Below the pieces are notes generated by a model. The model worked only from the letters and a program-made list of their open reading frames with translations, did not search any database and was not told the DNA's origin. A stretch of DNA of 64,000 bases, taken from Globodera rostochiensis (lineage: Eukaryota; Nematoda; Chromadorea; Rhabditida; Heteroderidae). Location: assembly GCA_018350325.1 (NCBI GenBank), contig JAEVLN010000054.1:92252-156251 (forward strand), in the 5' to 3' direction. Below are positions 1 to 10,559 of this stretch, piece after piece; positions within the stretch are counted from its first letter, which is position 1; each line of letters starts with the position of its first letter. The translations under genes and the position numbers were made by a program.

Positions 1-260
1 GGTTTCGGTCGGGTCGACCCAAAAAACCTCGGGTCGGGTTTCGGTCAGGTCGACCCAAAAAACCTCGGGTCGGGTTTCGGGTCTTCGGGTTAAGAAAAAT
101 GTCGGGTCGGGTTTCGGGTCTTCGGGTTAAGAAAAATGTCGGGTCGGGTTTCGGGTCGAGAAAAAAGCCGGGTTTCGGGTCGAGAAAAAAGCCGGGTTTC
201 GGGTCGAGAAAAAAGCCGGGTTTCGGCTCTCGGGTTTCGGGTCTTCGGGTTGAAAATTTT
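1..260. repeat. GGGTCGGGTTTC-type tandem repeat array
   Basis: Short units of the GGGTCGGGTTTCGGGTC type alternate with A-rich spacers (AAGAAAAATGTC, GAGAAAAAAGCC). The array runs off the left edge. A second block of the same family lies at about 1058-1230 and begins with a reverse-complement copy (AACCCGGATTTCGACCCG), so the two blocks may belong to one interrupted element. No coding sense is apparent. Confidence 0.8.
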
Positions 261-431
261 TTTTCTTTAAAAAATTAATCAAAATTCAAAATTATGTGTA
301 AAATCATAAATAATGGAGCAAAACAACTTTTTATCCAAGTTTATGCTGTTAGGGTTCTTCAAATCTGTGAGTATTATACCAGCCGCCGAAAATAGCCTCT
401 TTTTTTGAAAATTCTGCTTTCTTCTGGGGGA

Positions 432-1050
432 GGAGGTGGCGGTGCCGATAGGCGCCGCCGAGAAAATTTTGAATTTTTGACTCAATTTGTTAAGAGATTT
501 GCAACCAAAATTTTGAAAATATTTGTTTTATTCGAAATTTTTAGGGAAAAATTCTAAAATTTTTAGGGCAATTTCCCTCTGACCTGCTGGAGGGATCGAA
601 TCTTAAAAATGTTATTCTGATTTTGACTCAACATTCTTACCTAGGTATACTGTTTTTATTTTATTGGGTTTTGTAACTGTGCTCCCCTCCTCTCTCCCCT
701 CCCCTCCCCCCCTCTCAAGAACGGCCAAGAAATCATCGAGATCTATCTGAGCTTCATCGGGCGGCAGCGTAGCTCAGTCGGGAGAGCACCCAACCGGACA
801 TTGGAAGACTCCGGATCGTTCCCGGGCGTTGTTTGCCTTTTTCCCCGGGAAAAGGGTATTAGCCAGAAGCGAGGAGAAAATCGAGAGGATTTCTTGGCAA
901 CGGGCCCAACACGTTCACTGTTTGGAGGATTTCATTGAGAAAATTTTGAAACGAATTCTTCTACAGTCTTTGGACCAATTTCCTTAACAATTCGAGTCAA
1001 AAATTTAAAATTTTCTCTCTCGGCGGCGCCTATCGGCACCGCCGACCCCT
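432..1050. mobile_element. MITE-like element with about 65-bp inverted ends
   Basis: The left end (GGCGGTGCCGATAGGCGCCG, then an A/T-rich tract with GACTCAATTTGTTAAG) recurs in reverse complement at 960-1050 (CTTAACAATTCGAGTC then CGGCGGCGCCTATCGGCACC). Solo or degraded ends of the same family appear near 3770-3840, 9130-9210, 9715-9765 and 53895-53935. No target duplication could be recognised, so the boundaries are approximate. It contains a tRNA-like sequence. Confidence 0.6.
763..834 (+). pseudogene. degenerate tRNA-like cloverleaf
   Basis: A tRNA fold can be drawn: acceptor GGCAGCG with CGTTGTT (763-769/827-833, three G-U pairs), a D arm GCTC/GAGC (772-775/784-787) inside a near-perfect A box, an anticodon stem with one mismatch (789-793/801-805), and a T arm TCCGG/CCGGG (810-814/822-826). 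A T run follows at 838. The anticodon loop CCGGACA lacks the invariant T33, and the B box is imperfect (GGATCGTTCCC). The GGA anticodon would read serine, but there is no long variable arm. It is therefore probably a tRNA pseudogene or the head of a tRNA-derived repeat. Confidence 0.5.
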
Positions 1051-1362
1051 TCCCTCAAACCCGGATTTCGACCCGAAACCCGACCCAAAAACCTCGGGTC
1101 GGGTTTCGGGTTAAGAAAAATGTCGGGTCGGGTTTCGGGTCGGGTCGACCCAAAAAAATTCGGGTCGGGTTTTGGGTCTTCGGGTTGGAAAGACCGGGTT
1201 TCGGCTCTCGGGTTTCGGGTAACCCGCGACAACCCTGGTAGGGAGGAGGGAGGGAGGGGGGGAGGGGGTAGGGAGGGCGGGAGGATAGGGAGGGGAGGGG
1301 GGGGGGGACTTTTTGTGCTCGGAATTTCCGAAAACCTTACATAATAACGCACAAATCTCTAA

Positions 1363-2598
1363 GAGTCACAGACCTCTAGATGACACCACCACCGGCTCTC
1401 CAATAACCGCCACCACCACAATTCTTGGGGACACAACCATTGGCCACGTCCGCTCGGCGTTTCAGCACTCACTGCAAGCGGCACGCGCAGCGTCGACGGC
1501 CTACGGCGATGCCAACGACGAATTGCCGCCCCAAACGCCGCCGCCGGCACCGCCGGCCCAGGCGACAATGCTCGTCGGTAACAGCACCAGCGATTGGCAC
1601 CACCAACAAATGGGCAATCATTTGGGTGGCACGACGATGGTGCCGTCGATGGCGACGACGCCAAACCGAAGGATATCTCACAGTGTGCATTGTCAAGCGA
1701 TGTGTAAGCTTTTGAAGAAATCGGAATTTATTTTCGGTGTGCGGTCCCGAAAAGTTCCGACCGAACCTTTCAATCCCGACACTCGGGGAAGTGCTTTCTT
1801 TGATCATTGACCGGTCAATTTTTGAACAAATTATTGAATTCCTGATCAGGTAATTTCGTCGTGTGACGAAACAGTCCGGGCCGATCGATTATTTGGAATC
1901 ACTGACTGATCGAAATTTGTTCTTCAGCTTGGGGTCGGATGGCCCGGTGGCAGCACAACGAGCGGGTGGGCGACGTGGTCACTTTGTTGGGTCAATTCGC
2001 GGTGGTCGGGCGGATGGCCGGCACCGTGTTCGACGGGCAGGACGTGAAGACGGCATGGGACGTGGACAACGCCGCCTCATTTGCACTGCTTCGCCAGTCC
2101 TCCGACGAAATGTCTGAGGCGCTGGACGAAGTTTGGCTGTACAACAGGCAAATGTTGTTGGCATTCTGCTTGAACTCCTTCCCATTCACGTTCAGCAGTG
2201 ATCAGCCACTGTTTTTGTGCATTTCGCGAAACATCGCCCGTGCCGCCGGCTCCACCGTCAATCCTTCCGCTGCTGCGCAGGTGCCGAACATTCGTCGTTT
2301 GTCCCCCGGTTATTGCGTCCGCGTGCATCGTATTTCCACACGCCCAACAACAATGCCAGATCATCTGGCCTCGTCCTCGCCACTCCACCAGCACATTGGC
2401 AACGATCTGTCCTCATTTGGGCCTATGATTATGCCATCACCCCCTCCTACTGAGCTCATGCCAATGTTGTCAACTGCACAGCCAAATGCCGCGGCACTAT
2501 CGCTGCTGACCATCAGTGTGGGCGCTGGGTGGGGTGCCAACTACGAGTGCCGGTGTGTCACCGATTTGCCATGCCGATATGAAGTGATCTTCATGTGA
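1363..2598 (+). CDS. divergent SMAD4/DAF-3-like co-SMAD (linker and MH2 domain, MH1 not seen)
   Basis: SMADs carry TGF-beta signals to the nucleus, and co-SMADs partner receptor-regulated SMADs. The 3' exon (1928-2598) reads as an MH2 domain: SWGRMARWQHNERVGDV matches the WCSIAYFE..VGE opening, then a segment of nearly the same length as SMAD4, then SDQPLFLCISRNIARAAG (SMAD4 SDHAVFVQSYYLDREAG), LSPGYCVRVHRI (YPSAYIKVFDL), a Ser/Pro/Met-rich insert placed as in SMAD4, and ISVGAGWGANYECRCVTDLP (SFVKGWGPDY..., ETPCW). The upstream exon (about 1363-1702) is a low-complexity linker joined at GT|GTAAGC. Translation stops at 2599, about where the last MH2 helix should begin. No DNA-binding MH1 is visible; it may lie left of the window behind the repeats. 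The HIGKG motif is lost. Identification rests on remembered motifs, not an alignment. Confidence 0.6.
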
Positions 2599-2639
2599 CA
2601 GAAGGAATGGCTGTTTTCGGCATTTAATTATCGCGTCAT

Positions 2640-2733
2640 CATATGGATTTTAAAACGCCCGGCTTTCAATCCGCCGGTTCGGGAATGGAAAGGGCCTCTC
2701 AGAATAGACCCCGGAGGGCTTAAAATCCATATG
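2640..2733. repeat. short hairpin element with 14-bp perfect inverted ends
   Basis: CATATGGATTTTAA (2640-2653) recurs as TTAAAATCCATATG (2720-2733) around a GC-rich core. The whole unit is 94 bp. No target duplication could be assigned. It lies just downstream of the SMAD-like stop and could sit in its 3' UTR. Confidence 0.55.
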
Positions 2734-3348
2734 GACTTTGATGTTTGTTCATATGATCTTTGATCGGATCATTTGTTCAATCATTTCCATCCGTTTCCGA
2801 ATCCTGCCCCGCCCGCCCCATTCTCTGTTTTTTGTTTGTCCATTTTCGTATTTTGTTAGAGCTCACCGGATCTCTCATTTTGTGTCTATCAATTCCACAA
2901 AAGTCGCTACACAAAACATATTTATTGTTACATTTATTCTCTCTGATTTCAGCAGGTTTTTGTCGCCAGCAGAACAATTAATATACATAATTAAGCTATA
3001 AATTTGAGCTTTTTTTTATGGTAATTACTGTGGACGGACAAATGAAAATTTGAAGTTTTTATTTGGCAGACAAAAAAGCCTCGATTTTGTCTGAAACGCC
3101 TCGTTCGGTACTGCTGCGATTTTACACTTCAATAAATAAGTTTGGCGACGTTCCAAAGGCTTTATGAATACAACCAAATGAGAGCCTTCAAATGATGTCA
3201 AGATTATTTATAAGTCTCGGCAAATGTCCGATTTTGGCCTACTCAATGATGTTAACCTACCGTCAAGTAAAAGATAGGCAAAATGGTATCCCCCCGAGTA
3301 GGAATCGAACCCACAACATTCGGTGCACTGTTCAGCTCGAGTGTGCAG
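2734..3348. other. intergenic; tRNA B-box-like motif on the minus strand
   Basis: No gene is visible. On the minus strand, 3301-3311 is an exact B-box (GGTTCGATTCC) inside a well-paired T arm (GTGGG/CCTAC), with a possible anticodon-arm hairpin beside it, suggesting a tRNA-derived repeat. The hAT-like element at 3349 has inserted into this sequence. Confidence 0.4.
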
Positions 3349-4112
3349 CAGGGATGGGCGGAATTCCGTTTTCCGTTTTTCCGTTGTTTTTGGGCTTTTT
3401 TTTCCGTTTTCCGTTAAAATGCCCTTTTTAACGGAAAAAAACGGAAAAAGTATACACCCCTAAGAATGGGATTTTTGGAGAATTGGAATGTTGTTGGTGT
3501 AATGGTGAGTGGTTGGTGTGGGGAGATAAGTGTGGGTGGGGGTTCATATCCCCGACTGTGTCAGTGATTATTTCTTATTTTCTGAACAGTTACGGTGGTT
3601 AAACAATTTTTAAAAATTCTTTTTAACTTTTTCCAATTACAAACAAACATTTTAGATGACAATTCACAAGCTTTTCATTCATTTTTTGTTGGACGAAATC
3701 AAAAAACATTTGGACCCTTACCACTCCTAATAAGCTTCAAAAATTGGCGAATTTTTTAAAATTTTGGTTGCAAATCCTTAACAAATTGAGTCGAAAATTT
3801 CAAAATTTTCTCCGGCGGCGCCTATCGGCACCGCCGACCCCCCCCCCCACCCAAAAGCATAAAATAGATTTAGAAGGCCACTGAAAAAAAGACATCCTTC
3901 AAAATTTTTAAAAATAACTACTGTTAATATTTCAAAAAATATTTATTAAATAAATTATTTTAAAAAAAAAATAATTTTTTTATTTTATTTGAAAATTTTT
4001 CCGTTTTTCCGTTGTTTTTGGCCCTTTTTTTCCGTTTTACGTTTTCCGTTAAAAAAAATATTTCCGTTTTTCCGTTTTCCGCTTTTTGAAAATAAATTTC
4101 CGCCCATCCCTG
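3349..4112. mobile_element. non-autonomous hAT-like element, TSD GTGTGCAG
   Basis: The ends are CAGGGATGGGCGGAA and its exact reverse complement. The element is flanked on both sides by the 8-bp direct repeat GTGTGCAG (3341-3348 and 4113-4120). CAGGG termini and 8-bp duplications are hallmarks of the hAT superfamily. Both subterminal regions are arrays of TTCCGTTTTTCCG-type units in opposite orientation. No transposase ORF is present. A degraded copy of the CGGCGGCGCCTATCGGCACC end lies inside at about 3770-3840. Confidence 0.85.
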
Positions 4113-5215
4113 GTGTGCAGTACTTTGGCCATCATTTTCCATCCATAAATTTTGACAAAAAGTGTCCCGCCTTATAGTCAGCTAATTGTCTGGAATTTGA
4201 GGTTCGACATTCACACAATCCGAGCTCGGGTTCGTGATCTACGCATACTTCTGCCCTAGAAAACATGCATTTTAAAATGCCCACTCGGCAAAATGTCCGA
4301 TTTTGGCTTACAAATTAGTCGGCAAATGTCCACACACTGTCCCACAAGCCATCGGCCCTTCATGGAGCTTATGCCCCCGCGGCATAGGCGTTTTAACCGT
4401 TCCAGCCAGCTGCTGCTGCTGTTGGACACATTCGCTTCCTTGCAATCAGAATCCCTTTTTTTTTGCTTTTGAGATTTTTGCTGTCCAAAGGTCCAGTTGA
4501 GAGAAAAGAAAAGAGACTATGCACATAAAAGTAGAAGAGACGAAAGAGAAAGGAAAAAGGGGGGGGGGGGGGAAGAGCGAAGAAAGAATGGCGGCGCCTG
4601 GCACGATTTGCTTGCTATTGACGGGGGGGGGGGGGCGTCGCAAAACATTCAGCAAGCGAAGGGAGTGGTGCATATCCCTCCCCCCCCCCCCCCCCCCCCC
4701 CCCTCCCGCCTTCCCTCCAATTTCCCTTCCATTCTTGCTTTGGGTTCGCTCTCGACCAAAATATGCTTCCATCTTTTTCTCATTTATTTGTAAACAGAAA
4801 AGGCATTGTGGTGACCTTGTTGTAACCGATGAATCCAGTCGAAATGCTTTTTAGGTGACCTAACCCTCAACTGGGGGGGGGGGGGTCAAAACTTTCGAAA
4901 ATATTTTAATTTTCTTTCGTTTTCAAATCTTGTTTTGTGGCCAAGAGAAGCAAGCGGACCTGGGACATTCCAAAAAAGATAACACCAAACAAAACCCTTC
5001 GTTTACATATTATTGATTCATTTAGTGACGGTTTTCGATCGATCGATGACCCCCCCCCCTTTCGCTTTTGAAGCAGAGGCTCAAAATGGACAATGTCTAA
5101 ACAAAAAGTGAAAGTCTTTTGATTGCAGGCAGCTCCTTTCATAGAATGGTCTGATCGCGACATTCTGCTGAACAACATCACAAAAACCGCCCAACCTTTC
5201 GACCTCAACGAGAAG
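4113..5215. other. intergenic with long G and C homopolymers
   Basis: Nothing gene-like is seen. The stretch holds G or C tracts of 9 to more than 20 bases (near 4560, 4622, 4680, 4874 and 5050). A possible splice acceptor at about 5128 (TTGATTGCAG) precedes the start codon of the leucine-rich-repeat gene and could take a spliced leader. Confidence 0.5.
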
Positions 5216-8200
5216 ATGGAGCTGTTCATCCCTCTCGCCTCGTCCTTCGTCGCTTTGCTTTCCATCGTCGGACTCTCTCTGTCCGACTCGTCGCGTGCCA
5301 ATTCTAACTCAAATTCCACGCCCTCCCCGTCCACCGATGGCATTTCATCTTCAAACTCGCCTTCCTCCACAACATCAACAGCATCATCTTTAACATCAAA
5401 TACCGGCCCAACCCCCGCCGTGATCAATCCATGTGCCCAAATTGAAAATGCATTTGCAAGTGTAGTGAAGCCGGGCGAGCCGCCGGTCTGATTTTTTTGA
5501 AATTTTTTATTTTTAGGGTGCATTTTTCAAGATTTTTTCAAACTCGGGATCTTTAAAGTTGTTTTGTAAATAAAATCATAACCAAAACGTACAATGTTTT
5601 CCCATTTTTTCAGATTTGCCAATGCGTTATGAATGTTCCACCACCGGCGGCAGGCCAACAAATTCATCAACAACAACAAAATGTCAACCAATTTTGGGTC
5701 GGTTGCACTCGGCACAAAATGACCGCCGTCTTCCGAACGCTGCAAACGCTGAACGGCACGCGCGTGCCGCATTTGCACATTTGGGACTCGCTGATAAACA
5801 TTTTGCCGAACGATCCGAAGCCGATGTTCACTCAGGTTTTATTTTTGGAGGCGTTTACCCTCGTTGTTTTCGTCAAAAACTTACGCAAAATTTTGAGAAT
5901 TTGAAAAAATCATTAGAATTGATTGAAACCCGACTATTCTCTTGCCTTTTTAAGCTGCTCGCCGATCGGCTGACCATCGAAGGCTCCCGGGTCGGACTGA
6001 TCCGGGAAGGCGCCTTCGCCAACATCGGACAAACGCTGCGGGGGTTGAATCTGCGCCACAACATTCTCAAGGCATTTTGCATTTTTTTGTTGAAGCATTT
6101 AAATTAAGGGCAGAAAATGACATTTGAGGCTGAGAAACTTTCCAATTGTGAATTTGCCCATTTAGCCGCAGGGGTCACTTTTTTAGTTTAATTTTTAGAA
6201 ATGGGCGAGAGCCATTTTTAAAAGAAGTTTCTTTTTGGCTTTTACAAATTGCTTAAACGTTTATTATTTCTCATGAAGGGAGTGGAGGAGCGCGCCTTCG
6301 TCGACCTTGGCGAGCTGCGCGAGTTGGACCTCAGCTGGAACAAGCTGGTCGACTTGCGTCGCTCCCATTTCGCCCGGATGGTCCACCTCGAACGGCTGGT
6401 GTTGGCTGGCAACCAAATCGCGCGGCTGGAGGACGGACTGTTTGAGCCGCTGGCCAAATTGCGCCTGCTGAATCTGGCCAATAACAACATCAAACGCATC
6501 ACAAAGTGCGCCAGGGGGAAAAGCATTCTCGCAAATTACTATTTTCCACAGGAACACTTTCAAAGGCCTGGCCAATCTGGAGGTGCTCATGCTGTCAACG
6601 AACAAACTCAACTCCATTGACGGGGACGCGTTTGTGCATTTGAAGGCGCTCAAAGTGCTTGAGCTGGACAACAACAATCTCTCCGTGGTGAGGAAACTCA
6701 AAAACGTTTTGAGGAAAAATATCTCCATTTCAGATCGAACTGCGCGGAAATGCAGCGCTGGAGCGGCTAGTGCTGAACAACAATTCCATCTCCGACTTGC
6801 CCAATTTGTCCGTTGTCGGACTGTCCGGACTTCGCTCTTTGCAGTTGGACAACAATAACATGTTTGTGCTTTCTCAATGTTAGTCCAAAAGATTCCAAAT
6901 TCTTTGCTTAGCACGTCCATCGCCGACTCGGACCTGCGCGGGTTGGCCCGCAGTGAGTCGCTCGTCTCTCTGTCGTTGGACGGCAACAACATCTCCCGCA
7001 TCGGGTGCACCGCGTTCAGCCATGTCGCCCGACTGTCCGTGCTTTCGCTGCAACACAACCACATCGCATCGCTGTCCTGCTCCGCCAGCCAAGATCCGAT
7101 CTGTGAGATTCGGAACGAAATAAATGTTTTACAATCCTGAATTGATGTTCAGCATTCACCGTTTTCCTGGACCAGTCCTTCCTGCAACCGTTGCAAAAGC
7201 TGAAGCGACTACTGCTCTCCAACAACGTTCTGCAACAGCTTTGCGAGGATGACTTGGCTGGACTTGACGCGTTGGAGGAACTGTCGTTGGACCACAACAA
7301 CATTTCGAAGTTTAGTTGAGCAAAATGACTTGCATTTTTGAAATCTCTTCCACTCCCTGAAATCCCCCGAGGGCGTTTACTAAGTAAACTAAAAAAAGAA
7401 TGTATAAGAAATCAAAATTACTTTTCAGATCTCCAAGAATGCCTTTGTGGGGCTTCAGCTACGCAAATTGTTCCTCAACAACAACCAGCTGTACTACTTG
7501 CCAAGGGGCGTTTTCGCGGGTTGGAATTTGTCGGATGTGCAGGCAGTGGACCTTTCCGGTCAGTCATTTTGCATTGTTTTTGTGCAGAGAGTGTGTGATT
7601 CGACTGCTTAACGGGGAATGGAATGTTAAGGAAACATTTGGGAGTGCATCTGTGAACAGGAGTGGATCGGCGCTTGGCTTAAGGCGTTGGGCAAGGCGGA
7701 CACCCATTCCGGCTCGTTGGGCTGTCTGGACAGCAACCAATGCGAAAATGTGACAAAATCGACGCCGTGGCTTTGCGGCACGGACGATGGCCAATCGATG
7801 GGACCGTCGCAGGGCGAAGGCGGCGCCTACGACGCGTGGATTCGGCTGGTCGCTTGTGTGCTCGCCTTCGTGGCCATTTTGTTTTTGGGTGCGTTTCCTG
7901 GACTTTTAACCCAAAATATCAATCAAAAGTTTCTTTAGCGATCGCCGGCTACGTGTACATGCAGGAAAGCTGGCATACGGTGACCATTCGACGCGCATCT
8001 TCTGACACAATTCGGTCAGTTTGGATTTTTTGATTTCTTATGCTTATTAGAGTCTCGTGCGTTCAGTCTGATCCCGTCCGTGGAAAGTCTGTTCTCTCTG
8101 CCGAATCCGATCGTCGTCGGGAACGATCTGTTGCCGTCGAAGCTGCAGCAGTGCCATCCCCCAATAAACTATCAACAACGATGCGTCGGCACAGCCACAT

Positions 8201-8289
8201 CAATCGCAATCAAAGCCGTCGGTGGAGGAGGAATTGTCAGCGGCGATGGAAGAAAGGAGGACGGCAAGAAGAGAGTTCGATTCCAATGA
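5216..8289 (+). CDS. extracellular leucine-rich-repeat single-pass membrane protein
   Basis: The ATG at 5216 opens a signal peptide (MELFIPLASSFVALLSIVGL), followed by a Ser/Thr/Asn-rich stretch and a Cys-containing N cap (PCAQIENAF, ICQCV). About ten leucine-rich repeats follow over nine or so exons, for example LRELDLSWNKLVDL, LRLLNLANNNIKRIT, LKVLELDNNNLSVV and LRSLQLDNNNM. A C-terminal cap (NIWECICEQEWIGAWLKAL) precedes one transmembrane helix (WIRLVACVLAFVAILFLG, about 7841-7890) and a short basic tail ending at the TGA at 8287-8289. The layout resembles nematode eLRR membrane proteins of the LET-4/EGG-6/PAN-1 kind, which act in epithelial junctions and apical matrix, but the exact orthologue is not assigned. 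The intron at 6072-6278 starts with GC (TCAAG|GCATTT); the repeat frame is restored only with that donor. An upstream in-frame ATG at 5123 is less likely. Confidence 0.8.
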
Positions 8290-8684
8290 ATGCGCACCAA
8301 CTTTTGTCCAAAGCAAATCTCATTCTTTTTATTTGTATAACTTTCGATTGTTTCTTTGATATTTTCCATTACCGTGCACATTTATGGTCCATAAACATAA
8401 TTTCGACAAAACAAATAAGCGCCATTTAACAAACACACAAAAAAACAATGGGTTGGGGGGGGAGGGGGGTCGAAAGCCAAACGTTTTTAAATATAAAAAT
8501 CCAGATAGCGATTTCACTCTTTATCCCTTTGATCACTTCGTATCTGCATTCAACTTCGCGGCCTTTCGAAATCAGGTCATCAAATAACATGTTTTTCGAT
8601 AATATTTACAATAAAAAATATTTTCCACACTTTGACCTTGTACCCCGTTTTTGTAAACTTGAAGAACCGGCTCGAGATGCCCAC
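8290..8684. other. 3' flank of the LRR gene
   Basis: AT-rich sequence with a G-run near 8450-8466. No gene is seen. ATGCCCAC at 8677-8684 is the left target duplication of the next element. Confidence 0.6.
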
Positions 8685-10087
8685 CAGGGGTGCTCGTAAT
8701 TACTTTTACTTATTACGGATTACTTACTTTTACTTGGTTTTTGCCGTTACTTATTACTGATTACTTATTACTAATTTAATTTGACAATTACTTATTACTG
8801 ATTACTTATTACTAATTTTTTTGACTTTTACTTATTACTGATTACTTATTACTAATTTTGCAAAAAATCCGTAATTTTTAAGTAATTTTCTCAGTTTTTC
8901 TGTCATTTCAATTTTCAAATTTAGCATAAACATTATGCCATATTTTAAAAATTTGAACAATTTTTCTTTACAAACAGCATGACTTCTTATGCAGGGCTCG
9001 CAGATGAAAATTTTCAAAAGCCTCATTTTGGCAAGCAAAAAAACCTCATTTATGACCAAAAACCTCATTTTGCTTAAATCATGGTTGCGCGCGATTTTTC
9101 CTAAATACTTTTTTTAGTAGGGGGGGGGGGGTCGGCGGTGCCGATAGGCGCCGCCGAGAAAAATTTCGAATTTTTGACTCAATTTGCTAACAGATTTGCA
9201 ACTAAATTTGCAGAAATGTGATGTTTTTTTGCCTTAAAAAAATTTAAAATGAGGTTTTTTTTAAAGAAAATTCCCAATTATTTTAATGAAAAAGTTGAAG
9301 AACATTACTCCAAATATTCAAAATTAATAGAAATTTTCGATTTTATTAGGGAAATTCGCAAAAAGCCTCAAAAAACCTCATCAAACTCTAAAAAGCCACA
9401 AAATGAGGCTAAAACCTCAGATCTGCGAGCCATGTTCTTATGTATACCTAGATCCCATTTAGCAAAAATTTCGATTGAAAATCAATTCCATTTTGAAGTT
9501 AAGAATTTAAATGGCAAAAAACTCTGCAGATTTTGATGTCTTTTTGGAAATTTATGAGGCTTTTGAGACCTTAATGTTTCTAAAACTTACTCGGCGGCGC
9601 CAGCATCAATTAAGATTCTGGTAAATTTTGTCTGAGAACTTGAAAGTGAAATATGAGCCGTCCCACTCCCATTCCTAAAAATCTTCAAAAAATTCCGGTT
9701 TTTCAAATTTTGGTAGCAAATCTCATAGCAAATTGAGGTAAAAATTCAAAATTTTCCCCGTTTCTCCACGGGAATCCAGCAACCAGATCCAGAATCCAAA
9801 TCGGCGTTTTTCAAAATAGTTGGGATTTAAACTTATAACAAGAAATTTTAAGGTTTAAACAGTATAAAAAAATTTTTGGAAAATTACTTATTACGGATTA
9901 CTTACTTTTACTTAATTTTTGCCGTTACTTATTACTGATTACTAATTTTTTTGACTTTTACTTATTACTGATTACTTATTACTAATTTTTTTGACTTTTA
10001 CTTATTACTTATTACTAATTTTTTTGCACTGTTACTTATTACTGATTACTTATTACTAAATTTTTTTGGCGGTTACGAGCACCCCTG
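8685..10087. mobile_element. non-autonomous hAT-like element, TSD ATGCCCAC
   Basis: The ends are CAGGGGTGCTCGTAA and its reverse complement TTACGAGCACCCCTG. The 8-bp direct repeat ATGCCCAC flanks it exactly (8677-8684, 10088-10095). Both subterminal regions (8697-8870 and 9885-10065) are arrays of TTACTTATTACTGATTACTT units in mirror arrangement. The 1.4-kb interior has no transposase and hosts a second element at 8992-9434. Confidence 0.88.
8992..9434. mobile_element. nested hAT-like element, TSD TTCTTATG
   Basis: It begins CAGGGCTCGCAGAT and ends ATCTGCGAGCCATG, inverted with one terminal mismatch (CATG for CCTG). It is flanked by TTCTTATG at 8984-8991 and 9435-9442. The subterminal units AAAACCTCATTTTG and AAAATGAGGCTAAAACCTC are again in inverted arrangement. 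It lies wholly inside the 8685-10087 element and so inserted later. A CGGCGGTGCCGATAGGCGCC end lies within it at about 9130. Confidence 0.8.
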
Positions 10088-10095
10088 ATGCCCAC

Positions 10096-10559
10096 CCCGT
10101 CAAAATGTCGATGCCATTCGATTTTTCCGGACGAATGGAGTTAAATTGCATATAAATTATATTAAAACATTTTCGGACTTTAATTTAACTAGGCGGACCA
10201 AGGCTAACAAATTGCTTTGCCACCTCCACAACCTCCATCAATAAGCCCAATGCCTGGTCTTCTAAAATTAACAAATGCTATTTACTGTTAAAAAAAAAAC
10301 TGAAATATACAAATTCAAAATTTTTGTTTTTTCGGCAAAGACCAAATATTAGTAACAAAACAAATACATACGGCATCAAATATAAGCGCGCAATACATAA
10401 TAATAATAATAATAATTGCATAAAATTCAATTGTTATACATTCGAGCAGGGGTTTATGGGGAACAAACGAACGACAGAATCATCGACGGCGGTCATACAA
10501 ACAAACAATCGGTAAATATTTTTAATCCACTTTAATTATATTTCCTGACGTAATTCGGC
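10096..10559. other. intergenic, 3' flank of the KH gene
   Basis: AT-rich sequence with a short AAT microsatellite at about 10398-10415. No coding sequence is visible. Confidence 0.5.

Noticed and set aside
1005..1352. Pro-rich and Gly-rich open frames on both strands over the GGGTC repeats
   Set aside because: They arise from repeat composition, overlap on opposite strands and have no domain.
4446..4854. Overlapping open frames with poly-Gly and poly-Pro
   Set aside because: Products of homopolymer runs; no splice context or conserved motif.
6264..7064. A 266-codon minus-strand open frame
   Set aside because: It is the antisense shadow of LRR exons that form a consistent plus-strand protein.
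8700..10065. A CRISPR-like array from the repeated TTACTTATTACT units
   Set aside because: Units are contiguous without unique spacers, in a eukaryotic transposon arm.
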